Origin: Bradyrhizobium sp. SZCCT0231
Lineage (GTDB): Bacteria > Pseudomonadota > Alphaproteobacteria > Rhizobiales > Xanthobacteraceae
Direction of reading: 5' to 3'
Assembly: GCF_018130245.1 (NCBI RefSeq)
Contig: NZ_JAFCKP010000012.1
Coordinates: forward strand, 124,001-188,000
Length of the DNA stretch: 64,000 bases
Part shown: positions 26,251 through 36,403 of the stretch, in pieces
How positions within the stretch are numbered: position 1 is the first letter of the stretch
How the letters are laid out: every line of letters begins with the position of its first letter
Program-made: the position numbers and the translations under genes
Notes under the pieces: model-generated
What the model was told of the DNA's origin: nothing
Databases searched by the model: none
Seen by the model: the letters and a program-made list of their open reading frames with translations, nothing else

Positions 26251-27108
26251 ATGCATGCGCCGCCTGCAACGAGGACCTGCTGCTTGACGTCCGACAACGC
26301 CCCTTCGTCCGCGCCGTTCGGCGCGTTTGCGCCCAACGCGGCGCAGGCTGCGCTCATCCGCCTCGCTCAACGATCGGGGCTGAAGCGCGGTGCATTCCGG
26401 CCCTGGATGTCGCGGCTGGTCGATCTGCTGCGCAGTGGCCCGGTCGACGTGCAATATCAGGGCGCCTCGTTCCGCTTCGATCACCAGGGCAGCGCGACCG
26501 AGCGCGGCGCGCTGTTCAACCCCGACTACAATCTCGACGAGCTCGACTTCCTGCGCCAGCACACCCCTGCGGGCGGCACGTTCGTCGACGTCGGCGCCAA
26601 TGTCGGCACGTTTGCGCTGGTGATGGCGCGGCAGGTCGGCACCCAAGGCAAGGTGGTCGCGATCGAGCCGCATCCGCTGACCTTCGGACGGCTCGCCTTC
26701 AACCATGCCGCGTCGAAGACGCCGCAGGTGCGCCTGGTGCAGGCGGCGGCGGGCGACAGCGACGGCGAGCTGATGATCGAGAGCGGCGGCGGCAATCTCG
26801 GCGCCACCCACGTCGTCACCGGCGCGGCCAGTGCCGAGGCCATCAAGGTGCCGTCGCTGCGGTTGACACGCATTCTCGATGAGGCTGGCGTCAACCAAGT
26901 CGATTCGCTCAAGATCGACGTCGAGGGCTTTGAGGACCGCGTGCTGATCGGCTTCTTCCGCGACGCGCCGCAATCGCTGTGGCCGCGCGCAGTGGTGATC
27001 GAACACCTGTCACAAAACGAATGGCAGCAGGATTGTATTGCCGACATGGTCGCGCGCGGCTTTACGATCGCACGCAAGACACGGAGCAATACGTTCCTGT
27101 CGCGCTGA
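26251..27108 (+). CDS. FkbM-family methyltransferase
   Basis: A SAM-dependent methyltransferase of about 285 residues. Class I motifs are GGTFVDVGANVGTFAL (SAM loop) and GKVVAIEPHPLTF. The FkbM signature is DSLKIDVEGFEDRVLIG near residue 220. Members methylate sugars, glycolipids or polyketides. ATG 26251 lacks a clear ribosome-binding site, whereas TTG 26284 has GAGGA eight bases upstream and may be the true start. No glycan cluster surrounds it, so the substrate is unknown. The VOC gene follows 24 bases later on the same strand. Confidence 0.84.
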   Translation: MHAPPATRTCCLTSDNAPSSAPFGAFAPNAAQAALIRLAQRSGLKRGAFRPWMSRLVDLLRSGPVDVQYQGASFRFDHQGSATERGALFNPDYNLDELDFLRQHTPAGGTFVDVGANVGTFALVMARQVGTQGKVVAIEPHPLTFGRLAFNHAASKTPQVRLVQAAAGDSDGELMIESGGGNLGATHVVTGAASAEAIKVPSLRLTRILDEAGVNQVDSLKIDVEGFEDRVLIGFFRDAPQSLWPRAVVIEHLSQNEWQQDCIADMVARGFTIARKTRSNTFLSR

Positions 27109-27132
27109 CGAGGACAAGCAACGGAGGTCATG

Positions 27133-27519
27133 ATGATCGACCATTTGGGTTTCTCCGTCTCCGACTATGAGCGCGCCAAGGCGTTCTACGCGAAGGCGCT
27201 GGCCCCGCTCGGCTACGGCCTGATCATGGAAGTGACGGCAGAGCAGACCGGCCACGCAGCCGCCGCGGGCTTCGGCGCCGACGGCAAGCCGGACTTCTGG
27301 TTCGGCGGCGAAGGCGCCATGAACAAGCCGGTGCATATTGCGATCGCAGCCAAGGACCGCGCCACGGTGGATGCCTTCTACAAGGCGGCGATGGCGGCCG
27401 GTGGCCGCGACAACGGTCCGCCCGGCATCCGCCCGCATTATCACGCGAACTATTACGGCGCCTTCGTGCTCGACCCTGATGGCCACAATATCGAGGCCGT
27501 CTGTCATCTGCCCGAATAG
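27133..27519 (+). CDS. VOC-family (glyoxalase/dioxygenase fold) protein
   Basis: A 128-residue single-domain vicinal-oxygen-chelate protein beginning MIDHLGFSVSDYERAKAFYAKALAPLGY. Metal ligands may include His4, the His in VHIAIAA and the Glu in NIEAVCHLPE. The AFVLDPDGHNIEAV motif is standard for glyoxalase/bleomycin-resistance-like proteins. ATG 27133 is five bases after GGAGG; the overlapping ATG at 27130 is too close. The reaction is unknown. It is probably cotranscribed with the FkbM methyltransferase. Confidence 0.87.
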   Translation: MIDHLGFSVSDYERAKAFYAKALAPLGYGLIMEVTAEQTGHAAAAGFGADGKPDFWFGGEGAMNKPVHIAIAAKDRATVDAFYKAAMAAGGRDNGPPGIRPHYHANYYGAFVLDPDGHNIEAVCHLPE

Positions 27520-27542
27520 GGCGCTTCGACACGATGCGACAG

Positions 27543-27567
27543 GGAACATCGGCACGGCATCGTCGTT
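27543..27567 (+). promoter_or_regulatory. Candidate EcfG-type promoter, Pro-rich protein
   Basis: GGAAC (27543-27547), 16 bases and CGTT (27564-27567) match the general-stress sigma consensus. The next start codon is 25 bases downstream, a normal leader distance. Confidence 0.55.
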
Positions 27568-27591
27568 ATCGTTCTCTGGACAACGATCTCG

Positions 27592-27843
27592 ATGATGCCG
27601 ATGCCGATCGAACCGCCCGAGATTCCACCGGCAACACCGGGGACTCCCACGGAGCCGCCGCCGGGAATTCCGCCCGGCAATCCTCAGCCCGACATCACGC
27701 CGCCGGTGCACGAGCCCGGCGAATCACCACGACCCAACGAATTGCCGGGCCACGTGCCTGAAGAGATTCCATCGCGCGGGCCGAACGGTCCGCTCACGCC
27801 CAATCCTGCGACGGACGCAACACCGCCGCGGCAGCACATGTGA
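27592..27843 (+). CDS. Small Pro-rich, probably disordered protein
   Basis: An 83-residue protein in which 29 residues are Pro (for example PIEPPEIPPATPGTP, TEPPPGIPPGNPQPDI). There is no signal peptide, Cys or hydrophobic segment, so it should be soluble and unstructured. No family is recognised with confidence, although small Pro-rich proteins under EcfG control occur in rhizobia. The EcfG-like site 25 bases upstream is the main evidence that it is expressed. The ribosome-binding site is weak, and ATG 27595 is an alternative start. Confidence 0.6.
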   Translation: MMPMPIEPPEIPPATPGTPTEPPPGIPPGNPQPDITPPVHEPGESPRPNELPGHVPEEIPSRGPNGPLTPNPATDATPPRQHM

Positions 27844-28029
27844 GGCGACGCATCACATGTGAGGCGATTGCAAGCTGCGTCTGAATGCGCAATGAACGTC
27901 GCCGTAGTGAGATGATTTGCGTGCAGAAATAAATCGGACTGCGGTCGCATCGCCCGCCACAATGCGGCCTAACGCGTGGCTGTTCATCACGACACTTCGT
28001 CAAAGAACCTTCCGGGGAAGTTCACCACC

Positions 28030-30228
28030 ATGACCAACCTTCGTTTCGTGCTGCTTGCGACGACGGCTCTGACCGCGATGCAATTGGCAAACACCGCATC
28101 GCATGCGCAAAGCGCTTCGCCGCTCGTCGTCGCACAGGCCCAGCCGCAAGAGACGGGCCCTGACGGAAAACCGAAGCAGCCGCCGAAGGGACCGCCGGCG
28201 GCCGCCCCGCCTGCCGCACCCGCGCGCCCGGCAGCACCGCCGCCCGCGGCGGCACCGCCCCACCCGCCCGCAGCGCCCCCGCCGGCAGCCGCACCGCCGC
28301 GCCCGACAGCACCGCCTCCGCCGCCGCCACCACCTGCGGCCCGTCCGGCGCCTCCGCCGCCCGCGGCCGCTCCGAAGCAGCCTTCGCCGCCTCCACCACC
28401 GCCGGCCGCCCCAAAGCAGCCTTCGCCGCCTCCGGCTGCGGCGCCGCAGCAGCGCGCCCCGACACCGCCTCCCCCGGCGCCACCTGCCGCGCGCCCGGCT
28501 CCCACGCCGCCGGCACCGCCTCCTGCCGCGGCTCCGCAGCAGCGCGCGCCCACCGCGCCGCCGCCTGTGGCACGCCCGACTCCAACGCCTCCGCCGCCCC
28601 CGGCAGCGCCTCCATCGGCCCGGCCCGCGCCTGCACCCACGGCGACACCGCCTGCTCCGACGGCAGCGCCCACGGCCCGCCCCGGCGCGCCTGCGCCGGC
28701 TGCAACGCCTGCTCCGACGGCGACACCCACACCGGCGCCGACATCTGCGCCGACCGCAACCCCGGCGCCGGGCAGCACGCCTGGCGCGCCGCCGGCCGGC
28801 CGCCCCGGCGCACCTCCGCCCGGCGCGCGTCCTGGCTCGCCTCCGGCGGCGGGATCGCCGACCCCCGGCGCCACGCCCGCTCCAACGGCGACGCCGGCTC
28901 CCGGCAGCACTCCGACGCCACCGCCCGGACGTCCGGGGTCGGCAGCGCCCGCTCCCGGCGCGACCCCAGCCCCGACGGCGACGCCAACCCCCGGCCAACA
29001 GGGTGGAACGCCTCCTGCCGGCGCACCCGCTGCCGGTACTCCGGCTGCGCCGCCCCAGGCCGGCACCCTCCCGCCCCGGCCCGCAGCTCCGGCCGGCGCC
29101 GCGGCGCCGACGGTCGTCCCTGGCACGCCCGCCGCGGCACCGCCGCCGAACCGGGCGCAATACGCGCCGCCGACGGTTGCGCCCGCCTTCCGGGCTGCGC
29201 CGACCATCGCTGCACCGCTGCCGCCACCGCCGCGTCCGCCGCAGCGTGACCTGACGCCGCTCGCGATCGGTGCGGGCGTGGTGGCGGGCGCCGTGATCGG
29301 CGCGACCATCGCCGACCTCCACAACCAGCGGCGCGAGGTCGTCGAAGGCGGCCGCACCATCTACAACGAGCCGGACCGCATCATCATCCGCGATCCCGGC
29401 GGGCAGGCCTATGTCCGCGGCAACGATCTCTATCGCTTCCGCTATGGCGCCCGCGACATCCGCACCGATACCGTCGGCGGCGAAACCCGCACCGTCGTGA
29501 TTCGTCCCGATGGCAGCGAGGTGATCACCGTGGTCGGCCCGGATGGCTCGCTGCTGCGACGCATCCGCAGGGACCCCGGCGGGCGCGAGATCGTCATCAT
29601 CGACAACAGCTACCGCGATCCGCGGTCGGTCGGCGGCTTCTATGTCGACGTGCCGCCGCCGGTCGTGAACATTCCCTACGATCGCTACATCGTCGACGCG
29701 GAGGAGGCGTCGCCGGACGTGATCTACGCGACGATGCAGGCCCCGCCGGTGCAGCGGATCGAGCGGCGCTACTCGCTCGACGAGATCCGCTACAGCCCCA
29801 ATGTCCGCATGCAGATGCCGAGCATCGACGTCAACACGATCAACTTCGAGACGGGATCGTGGACCATCCCGCCGGACCAGGCGGCCCGGCTGCAGGTGAT
29901 CGCCGACGGCCTCAACCAGGCGATCCAGCGCAATCCGCGCGAGGTGTTCCTGATCGAGGGCCACACCGACGCGGTCGGCAACGAGGTCGACAATCTGTCG
30001 CTGTCGGACCGCCGTGCGCAATCCGCGGCCGAATTGCTGACGCAGCAGTTCAATGTGCCGGCGGAAAACCTGACGTCGCAGGGCTATGGCGAGCAGTACC
30101 TGAAGGAGCAGACGCAGGGGCCGAGCCTGATCAACCGGCGTGTCACGGTCCGCCGCATCACGCCGCTGCTCAATGGCGGCCAGGCCTCGCTGCCGCCGCC
30201 CCCGCCCGGCACCGCGCCGCCGCGCTGA
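28030..30228 (+). CDS. OmpA-domain protein with very long Pro/Ala-rich region
   Basis: A 732-residue exported protein. The signal peptide MTNLRFVLLATTALTAMQ ends near SHAQSA. Residues about 45-400 are almost entirely Pro, Ala, Thr, Gly and Arg in imperfect repeats (PAAPPPAAAPP, TPAPTATPAPGS). A glycine-zipper-like hydrophobic segment (LAIGAGVVAGAVIGATIAD) lies near 405-425. A beta-rich region with repeated DPGG and RPDGSEV motifs follows. The C-terminal OmpA peptidoglycan-binding domain spans about 598-720 (FLIEGHTDAVGNEVDN, LSDRRAQSAAELL). ATG 28030 follows GGGGAAG. It probably links the outer membrane to peptidoglycan. Confidence 0.9.
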   Translation: MTNLRFVLLATTALTAMQLANTASHAQSASPLVVAQAQPQETGPDGKPKQPPKGPPAAAPPAAPARPAAPPPAAAPPHPPAAPPPAAAPPRPTAPPPPPPPPAARPAPPPPAAAPKQPSPPPPPPAAPKQPSPPPAAAPQQRAPTPPPPAPPAARPAPTPPAPPPAAAPQQRAPTAPPPVARPTPTPPPPPAAPPSARPAPAPTATPPAPTAAPTARPGAPAPAATPAPTATPTPAPTSAPTATPAPGSTPGAPPAGRPGAPPPGARPGSPPAAGSPTPGATPAPTATPAPGSTPTPPPGRPGSAAPAPGATPAPTATPTPGQQGGTPPAGAPAAGTPAAPPQAGTLPPRPAAPAGAAAPTVVPGTPAAAPPPNRAQYAPPTVAPAFRAAPTIAAPLPPPPRPPQRDLTPLAIGAGVVAGAVIGATIADLHNQRREVVEGGRTIYNEPDRIIIRDPGGQAYVRGNDLYRFRYGARDIRTDTVGGETRTVVIRPDGSEVITVVGPDGSLLRRIRRDPGGREIVIIDNSYRDPRSVGGFYVDVPPPVVNIPYDRYIVDAEEASPDVIYATMQAPPVQRIERRYSLDEIRYSPNVRMQMPSIDVNTINFETGSWTIPPDQAARLQVIADGLNQAIQRNPREVFLIEGHTDAVGNEVDNLSLSDRRAQSAAELLTQQFNVPAENLTSQGYGEQYLKEQTQGPSLINRRVTVRRITPLLNGGQASLPPPPPGTAPPR

Positions 30229-30244
30229 GGCGAAGCACAAATGC

Positions 30245-30273
30245 AAATGGCCGGGAGCGTCCCGGCCATTTTG
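30245..30273 (+). terminator. Intrinsic terminator after the OmpA-domain gene
   Basis: The stem AAATGGCCGGGA / TCCCGGCCATTTT is followed by TGTTT, 16 bases after the stop. It also lies just beyond the convergent phosphatase stop and may serve both strands. Confidence 0.85.
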
Positions 30274-30292
30274 TTTGGCGCGTGTGTGGCCG

Positions 30293-32050
30293 CTACTGTC
30301 CCGCCGCGAGCCCGAGCGCGTCGGCCATGACACGGAACACTTCGGTGTTGTCCATCGAGCCGTGCACGCGCTCGCTGCCCGGTCCGGTCGCGGTCAGGAT
30401 GACGTCCTCGCCCGAATGCACGCTGGCGCCGACCAGCGCCGACAGATTGCCGGGGCGCAGCACCGCGCCCGGGACCTCCTTGTATTTGTCGTTGGCCTTG
30501 AAGGTGCCGTCGGCGCCGGCCTTGACGGTCGGCTCGTTGGGATTGTCGAGCTTCGGACGGAACGTCTCGTAGTGATCGGGCAGGCTCGCCGAGAAGATGG
30601 CAAGCCGCCGGCTCACGTCGACGCGTGACGGATAACCTTCCGCATCCGGCGCGGGATAGTTGGGAAATCCGGCCTGATCGTAGACTCCGACGCGCTCGCG
30701 CAAGGGAACGTTGGGCGTCGTGCCCATATCGTCATTCACCGTGCCGACGAGGCTGTTGGGATGATTGTGGTCCGCCAGCACCAGGATGAGGGTGTCGTCA
30801 CCGCGTGCGCGCGCCCATTCGCGCGTCCGGCGCACCGCGTTGTCGAGCATGATCGTGTCGTAGACGGCGCGCTCCATGTCGAGCAAATGCGCATATTTGT
30901 CGATCAGTCCGGATTCGACCATCAGGAAGAAACCGCTCTCGTTCTTCGAAAGGATGTTCAGCGCCCCCTGCACCTGCTCGGTCAGATCAGGCTGCTCGGG
31001 AAACTTCTTGACGCCGCCGCCCTTCAGGAATTTGCGGTCGAGCACACCGTCCATGTTGCCGGTGGCGAACAGGCCGAGCAGCCTGCTTGTCTCCTGTTTT
31101 GCGGCAAACGCGCTGAGCTCGCTCGCGGTGGTCGCCACCTGATAGCCGGCATCGCGAAACTTCGCGATGTAATCGGTTTCGTCCTTGCGTTTCGAGCCGG
31201 CGGCCGACTTCGGCAGAAAATTCGCGCTGCCGCCGCCCATCACGACATCCGGCTTCGCCGTGAAGAATTGCTCGACGATCTCGTCATAGGCGGCGCGCCG
31301 GCGGGTGTGCGCAACCATCGCCGCCGGGGTCGCGTCTTCGATCTCGGTATTGGTGACGATGCCGATCGCCATGCCGAGCCGCCTTTTGGCGAGGCTCGCG
31401 ATGGTTTCGACCCGGGGATCGTCCAACGGATTTGCGGTGCGATCCGCATAGACGCCGAGGGCGTTGACGGCACTCTTGTGCCCGGTCGCATAGGCGCTGG
31501 CCGAGTTCGCAGAATCCGTGATGATCGAGTCCGAGCCGGCGGTTGCAACCAGCGCCATGTGAGGCATGTCGTCGATGGCGAGCTTGCCGTGGCTCTTGCC
31601 CTCCGAAATCCCCTTGGACAGGATTCGCGCTGCGACCCGATGCGCCGGCGACATGCCGTCACCGATAAACAGGATGACGTTCTTCGCCTTGCGCGGACCG
31701 GTGTCGTAGACCGTCCACGTGACACTGCGCTGGCGCGTGCCGTCGCTCACGTCCACGGCAACGCTGCCCGGCGCGGTCAGCGTGACGTCGCGCAGGATCA
31801 GGGCCGACTGCTCCTTGCCATCCTCGCGGTCGATGAAGGTCCCGGCACGGCCGAACGCGGTCGCATAGTCCGCGCCGTTCACCGTCACCTTCAACTTGGC
31901 GGGATCGACCGGCCCGGGGAGCTCGACCTTGAAGTCGAACTGGGCCCCGGCCAGGATCTCGGCACGATCGATCGGATAGATCGTCTGTGCCGACAGCGAC
32001 GATGTCCAACAGAGGACGATGAGAGAGGCGACGGTTGACCTCTTGACCAT
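30293..32050 (-). CDS. PhoA-type alkaline phosphatase, exported
   Basis: A 585-residue phosphomonoesterase with a signal peptide (VASLIVLCWTSSLSAQT). About 100 residues of beta-rich, Ig-like N-terminal extension precede the catalytic domain. Catalytic features follow E. coli PhoA: metal Asp in FIGDGMS, nucleophile Ser in TDSANSASAYATG, EDATPAAMVAH, metal ligands in MVESGLIDKYAHLLD and VLADHNHPNS, and His in ASVHSGEDV. It should release phosphate from organic esters in the periplasm. A possible Pho-box-like sequence lies 50-75 bases upstream (32101-32126). Confidence 0.93.
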   Translation of the reverse strand: MVKRSTVASLIVLCWTSSLSAQTIYPIDRAEILAGAQFDFKVELPGPVDPAKLKVTVNGADYATAFGRAGTFIDREDGKEQSALILRDVTLTAPGSVAVDVSDGTRQRSVTWTVYDTGPRKAKNVILFIGDGMSPAHRVAARILSKGISEGKSHGKLAIDDMPHMALVATAGSDSIITDSANSASAYATGHKSAVNALGVYADRTANPLDDPRVETIASLAKRRLGMAIGIVTNTEIEDATPAAMVAHTRRRAAYDEIVEQFFTAKPDVVMGGGSANFLPKSAAGSKRKDETDYIAKFRDAGYQVATTASELSAFAAKQETSRLLGLFATGNMDGVLDRKFLKGGGVKKFPEQPDLTEQVQGALNILSKNESGFFLMVESGLIDKYAHLLDMERAVYDTIMLDNAVRRTREWARARGDDTLILVLADHNHPNSLVGTVNDDMGTTPNVPLRERVGVYDQAGFPNYPAPDAEGYPSRVDVSRRLAIFSASLPDHYETFRPKLDNPNEPTVKAGADGTFKANDKYKEVPGAVLRPGNLSALVGASVHSGEDVILTATGPGSERVHGSMDNTEVFRVMADALGLAAGQ

Positions 32051-32274
32051 ATTCGATGCTCCGCGATCCGATTTCCGACAGGAACAGGAAGCGTAGCGAT
32101 CGAGAATGACACGGTCATTAAGTCACGTATTGCCCCGCCGGGTGGCAAAGGGCCTGACCCCAAGGCCCTGAACGCTTGTCGCTTTTGGCCATCATCCGCC
32201 TCTCGCCGCGCCGCCAAGGTGGGGCGAGCCTGCAAGGGCAGACAGCCGGGAGCCGATCCCGGCCTTCCTTGGTA

Positions 32275-33231
32275 TCACGCGGTCAACGCTCCTGTCGGCA
32301 GGCAGGCCTCGCAAACGGCGGCGACATGCCGGTGATCGGTGCCGCAACAGCCGCCGAGAATCCGCATGCCCGGGAATGCGCGCCTGAGCGAAAGGTAACG
32401 GCGGCCGAGATCAGCGGGATCGCCGCTGTCGAGCGTCTCCGACTCGTCGAGTTCGGCATGGCTTCTGGCCGACGCATTGGCTCTGACGCCGTGAATGCGC
32501 TGAACCCACGCCTCGCCCCCCGCGAGTGCACCCTCGAAATGAGTGGGATGCGCGCAGTTAATCAGGAAATATTCGCAAGCGCGCTCCGTCGCGTCATCGA
32601 CCGTTTCAATCGCTTCGCGCAGGGACTCCCCCCTGACCAGGCGACCATCCATCTCGACCGTGAAGGAGATCGCGACTGGAATCTCCTGTCTCTTGGCCGC
32701 GCGCACCACACCTACGGCCTCGTTGATGCTGTTCAGCGTGAACGCGGTCACCATGTCGGCGCCTGCCTCGGCGAAGGCCGCGATCTGAGCCGAGTGGTAG
32801 GCTTCGGCTTCTGCCGCATCCATGTTGCCGGCCTTGTAGCCGTCGCCGCGCGGGCCGATCGCGCCGCTGATCACGCAAGGCGCGCCGGAGGTCTCCCATT
32901 CGCCGCGCAATTCCTCCAGAAAGCGGATGGAGCGCATGTTGATGGTCTTGAGCCCGGCCGCATCGTAGCCGAGCTTGGCGGCCCAATCGGGGTTGGCGCG
33001 CCAGGTCGGGCTGTCGAGCACGAAGCCGAGCCCATGCTGCCGCGCGATGCGGAGATAAGATTCGTAGTAGCGTTTCAGATGCGCGCGACCTTCCGCGCTG
33101 TCGAGCAGCACGAATGCCGCGAAATGAGGCAGCTCCAGCCCTTCGTGAAAGATCAGGGTGGTTTCCATGCCGCCGTCGGTCAGGAAAATGCCGCCGCGGT
33201 ACTGCGGCAGGCCGTGTCTGTATCTGGCCAT
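32275..33231 (-). CDS. Homocysteine S-methyltransferase-family protein
   Basis: A 318-residue barrel enzyme. TDGGMETTLIFHEGLELPHFAAF marks the N-terminal homocysteine-binding strand. Zinc-binding cysteines are in YFLINCAHPTHFEG and in the C-terminal GGCCGTDHRHV. Members such as MmuM use S-methylmethionine or SAM to methylate homocysteine. The GGMETTLI variant forms a separate subgroup whose substrate is not firm. ATG 33231 follows GGAG; the in-frame ATG codons at 33246/33249 overlap that site. It is divergent from the TetR gene, with about 230 bases between starts. Confidence 0.87.
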   Translation of the reverse strand: MARYRHGLPQYRGGIFLTDGGMETTLIFHEGLELPHFAAFVLLDSAEGRAHLKRYYESYLRIARQHGLGFVLDSPTWRANPDWAAKLGYDAAGLKTINMRSIRFLEELRGEWETSGAPCVISGAIGPRGDGYKAGNMDAAEAEAYHSAQIAAFAEAGADMVTAFTLNSINEAVGVVRAAKRQEIPVAISFTVEMDGRLVRGESLREAIETVDDATERACEYFLINCAHPTHFEGALAGGEAWVQRIHGVRANASARSHAELDESETLDSGDPADLGRRYLSLRRAFPGMRILGGCCGTDHRHVAAVCEACLPTGALTA

Positions 33232-33462
33232 CGATCGCTCCATCATTTGCACGGGCCGCTCTCGTCGTTCGGTCGCGCCATGCCCGCCTGCGGTCGCGTC
33301 AAGTGGTGCCGCATAATGTCGCGCTGCTCTAGAAGCCTGATGGTGCGGCTGAACTTCCGACCGCAAACAGACGACAAATCAGGGGCTTGCGCGAGGCCCT
33401 CGGTTGGGGCGTTTGCCGCACGCAGCGGATTCCGCACCTTTGGTGTGGTTTTGGAGGAGCCG

Positions 33463-34098
33463 ATGGGAAAGGGCGAAGCGACGCGCGAACGCATTCTCGA
33501 AATCGCGGAAGCGGCAGTGCTCGCAAAAGGCTTCGCGGCGACCTCGATCGACGAGGTCATCGCCGAGGCCGGACTCACCAAGAGCGGCTTCTTCTATCAC
33601 TTCAGGGATAAAAACGCGCTCGCGCGGGAGATGCTGCGCCGCTACGTGGAAACGAACGATCGGCTGTTCGACGAAATCTTCAGGCGGGGACGTGAGCTCT
33701 CGGACGACCCGCTCCAGTCCTTCTTGATCTCTTTGAAACTGCTCGCCGAGATCATGGCCGACCTGCCCAACGGCCATCCCGGCTGCCTGATCGCCAGCAT
33801 CTGCTATCAGGAGCGCTTGTTCGACCGCGAGGTTCGCGACCTGACCGCGCAATCAGTCAGGAGCTGGAATGCGCATTTCCGCGCGATCCTCGACGGCATC
33901 GCCGCAGTCTATCCGCCGCGCGAGGCCATCGACCTCGACGATCTCGCCGAGATGATCTCGTGCGTGGTCGACGGCGCGATCATCATGTCGAAGACGCTCA
34001 ACGACCCGAAGCGGCTGGAGCGACAGATCCTGCTGTTCCGCAGCTGTGTGAAGCTGGTATTCGCCGCAGGGCCGGCAAAGCCCTCGACCAGCCCCTAG
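33463..34098 (+). CDS. TetR/AcrR-family transcriptional regulator
   Basis: A 211-residue repressor-type protein. The N-terminal helix-turn-helix domain (ATRERILEIAEAAVLAKGFAATSIDEVIAEAGLTKSGFFYHFRDKNALAREML) is classical. The C-terminal ligand domain contains GHPGCLIASICYQERLFD, a pattern found in a TetR_C subgroup. ATG 33463 is five bases after GGAGG. The divergent homocysteine methyltransferase-family gene is the most likely local target, but no operator palindrome could be fixed. Confidence 0.92.
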   Translation: MGKGEATRERILEIAEAAVLAKGFAATSIDEVIAEAGLTKSGFFYHFRDKNALAREMLRRYVETNDRLFDEIFRRGRELSDDPLQSFLISLKLLAEIMADLPNGHPGCLIASICYQERLFDREVRDLTAQSVRSWNAHFRAILDGIAAVYPPREAIDLDDLAEMISCVVDGAIIMSKTLNDPKRLERQILLFRSCVKLVFAAGPAKPSTSP

Positions 34099-34115
34099 CA
34101 CGATCGCGACGACGA

Positions 34116-35471
<1,356 letters not shown>

Positions 35472-35544
35472 TCAAGCTGATGTGATGGGTAGGTTTGACC
35501 GCGCGAATATCAAATTTCGCGGGGCTCGGCACCCCTTTAATGGC

Positions 35545-36321
35545 TCAAACCGAGGGCTCGGGGCCGGTCTTGCGGCCGAACAGGCGCTGGCGGAGCCGGT
35601 AGGCGGGCATGTTCAGCCGGGTCAGGGCGGCATCGACCGCCTCGTCCGAGAACCGCGTCCGCGGCCAGCGGTAAATCAGCGCGTAGGCGAACCAGATCAC
35701 GACGAAGGTGACGAGGCCCGCGATGGAAACGTCGGTGAAAAAGTGGCCGCCGAAGGCCATGCGCAGCCCGCTCGTGACGGCGCCGAACACCACGGCGGCG
35801 GTATAGGCGAGGGGGCGCCACGCCGGCGGCGCCAGCGCGGCCGGCGCGAGCGTCCAGAATGCCGTCGCTCCTTCGCCGGAGAAGAACGAGCAGTTGCGCC
35901 CGCAGCTGCCGCGCGGATCCCACCACGGCACGAATTGCTGGTCGCCGGCAAACTCGGTCACCACCACCGGACGGGGACGGCCCCAATAGTTCTTGAACGT
36001 CAGGTTGGTCAAAATGCCGGCCGACATGGTCAGCGTCACCAGCAGGAAGATCACCGTGCGCCCCGGCACCATCAGCGGCCGGTCGGGCCGGATCATCTTG
36101 ACCACGAGCGCGACGATCGAGGGCAGCGCGAACGCCCAGGCGATCCACATCGCCGCATCGCGCACGAAGCCGGCCCAGCCGTTCAGCTTGAGCGGGAACG
36201 TCCTGGTCGCGGGGTCGAAGAACAGCGATGCGAGCTTGAGGTCGAGCTCGGGATAGAGGCCGAAGACGACGCCGATCACGAGCCACAGCGCCAGGGCGAT
36301 GAAGAGTCCAGTCCGGTTCAT
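35545..36321 (-). CDS. PAP2-family membrane phosphatase
   Basis: A 258-residue integral membrane protein with about six helices. The three phosphatase motifs are recognisable: KNYWGRPRP (KX6RP), FFSGEGATAF (PSGH region, altered to SGE) and SGLRMAFGGHFFTD (SRX5H, with Gly before Leu-Arg). The catalytic His and Arg of the third motif are kept. The GSCGRNCSFFSGE version is seen in LpxE-like and lipid phosphatases, so it may act on lipid A, undecaprenyl or phosphatidyl phosphates. The change of PSGH to SGEG means the exact reaction is uncertain. Confidence 0.85.
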   Translation of the reverse strand: MNRTGLFIALALWLVIGVVFGLYPELDLKLASLFFDPATRTFPLKLNGWAGFVRDAAMWIAWAFALPSIVALVVKMIRPDRPLMVPGRTVIFLLVTLTMSAGILTNLTFKNYWGRPRPVVVTEFAGDQQFVPWWDPRGSCGRNCSFFSGEGATAFWTLAPAALAPPAWRPLAYTAAVVFGAVTSGLRMAFGGHFFTDVSIAGLVTFVVIWFAYALIYRWPRTRFSDEAVDAALTRLNMPAYRLRQRLFGRKTGPEPSV

Positions 36322-36403
36322 GGCGCGCGGTTTAGCGGAGTGGGGCGGGGATGGAAACCCCAAGGGAGGTGCCCATCCTCCCCTGGAGGGGAGGGTAAGA
36401 AAC

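Noticed and set aside
28000-30333. Three long reverse-strand open frames (777, 457 and 401 codons) across the OmpA-domain gene
   Set aside because: They are caused by the GC-rich Pro/Ala codons of the real gene. They are Arg- or Gly-dominated low-complexity products with no domains.
33232-33462. SAM-responsive riboswitch before the homocysteine methyltransferase-like gene
   Set aside because: I could not find the conserved SAM-II core or a convincing pseudoknot in this stretch.
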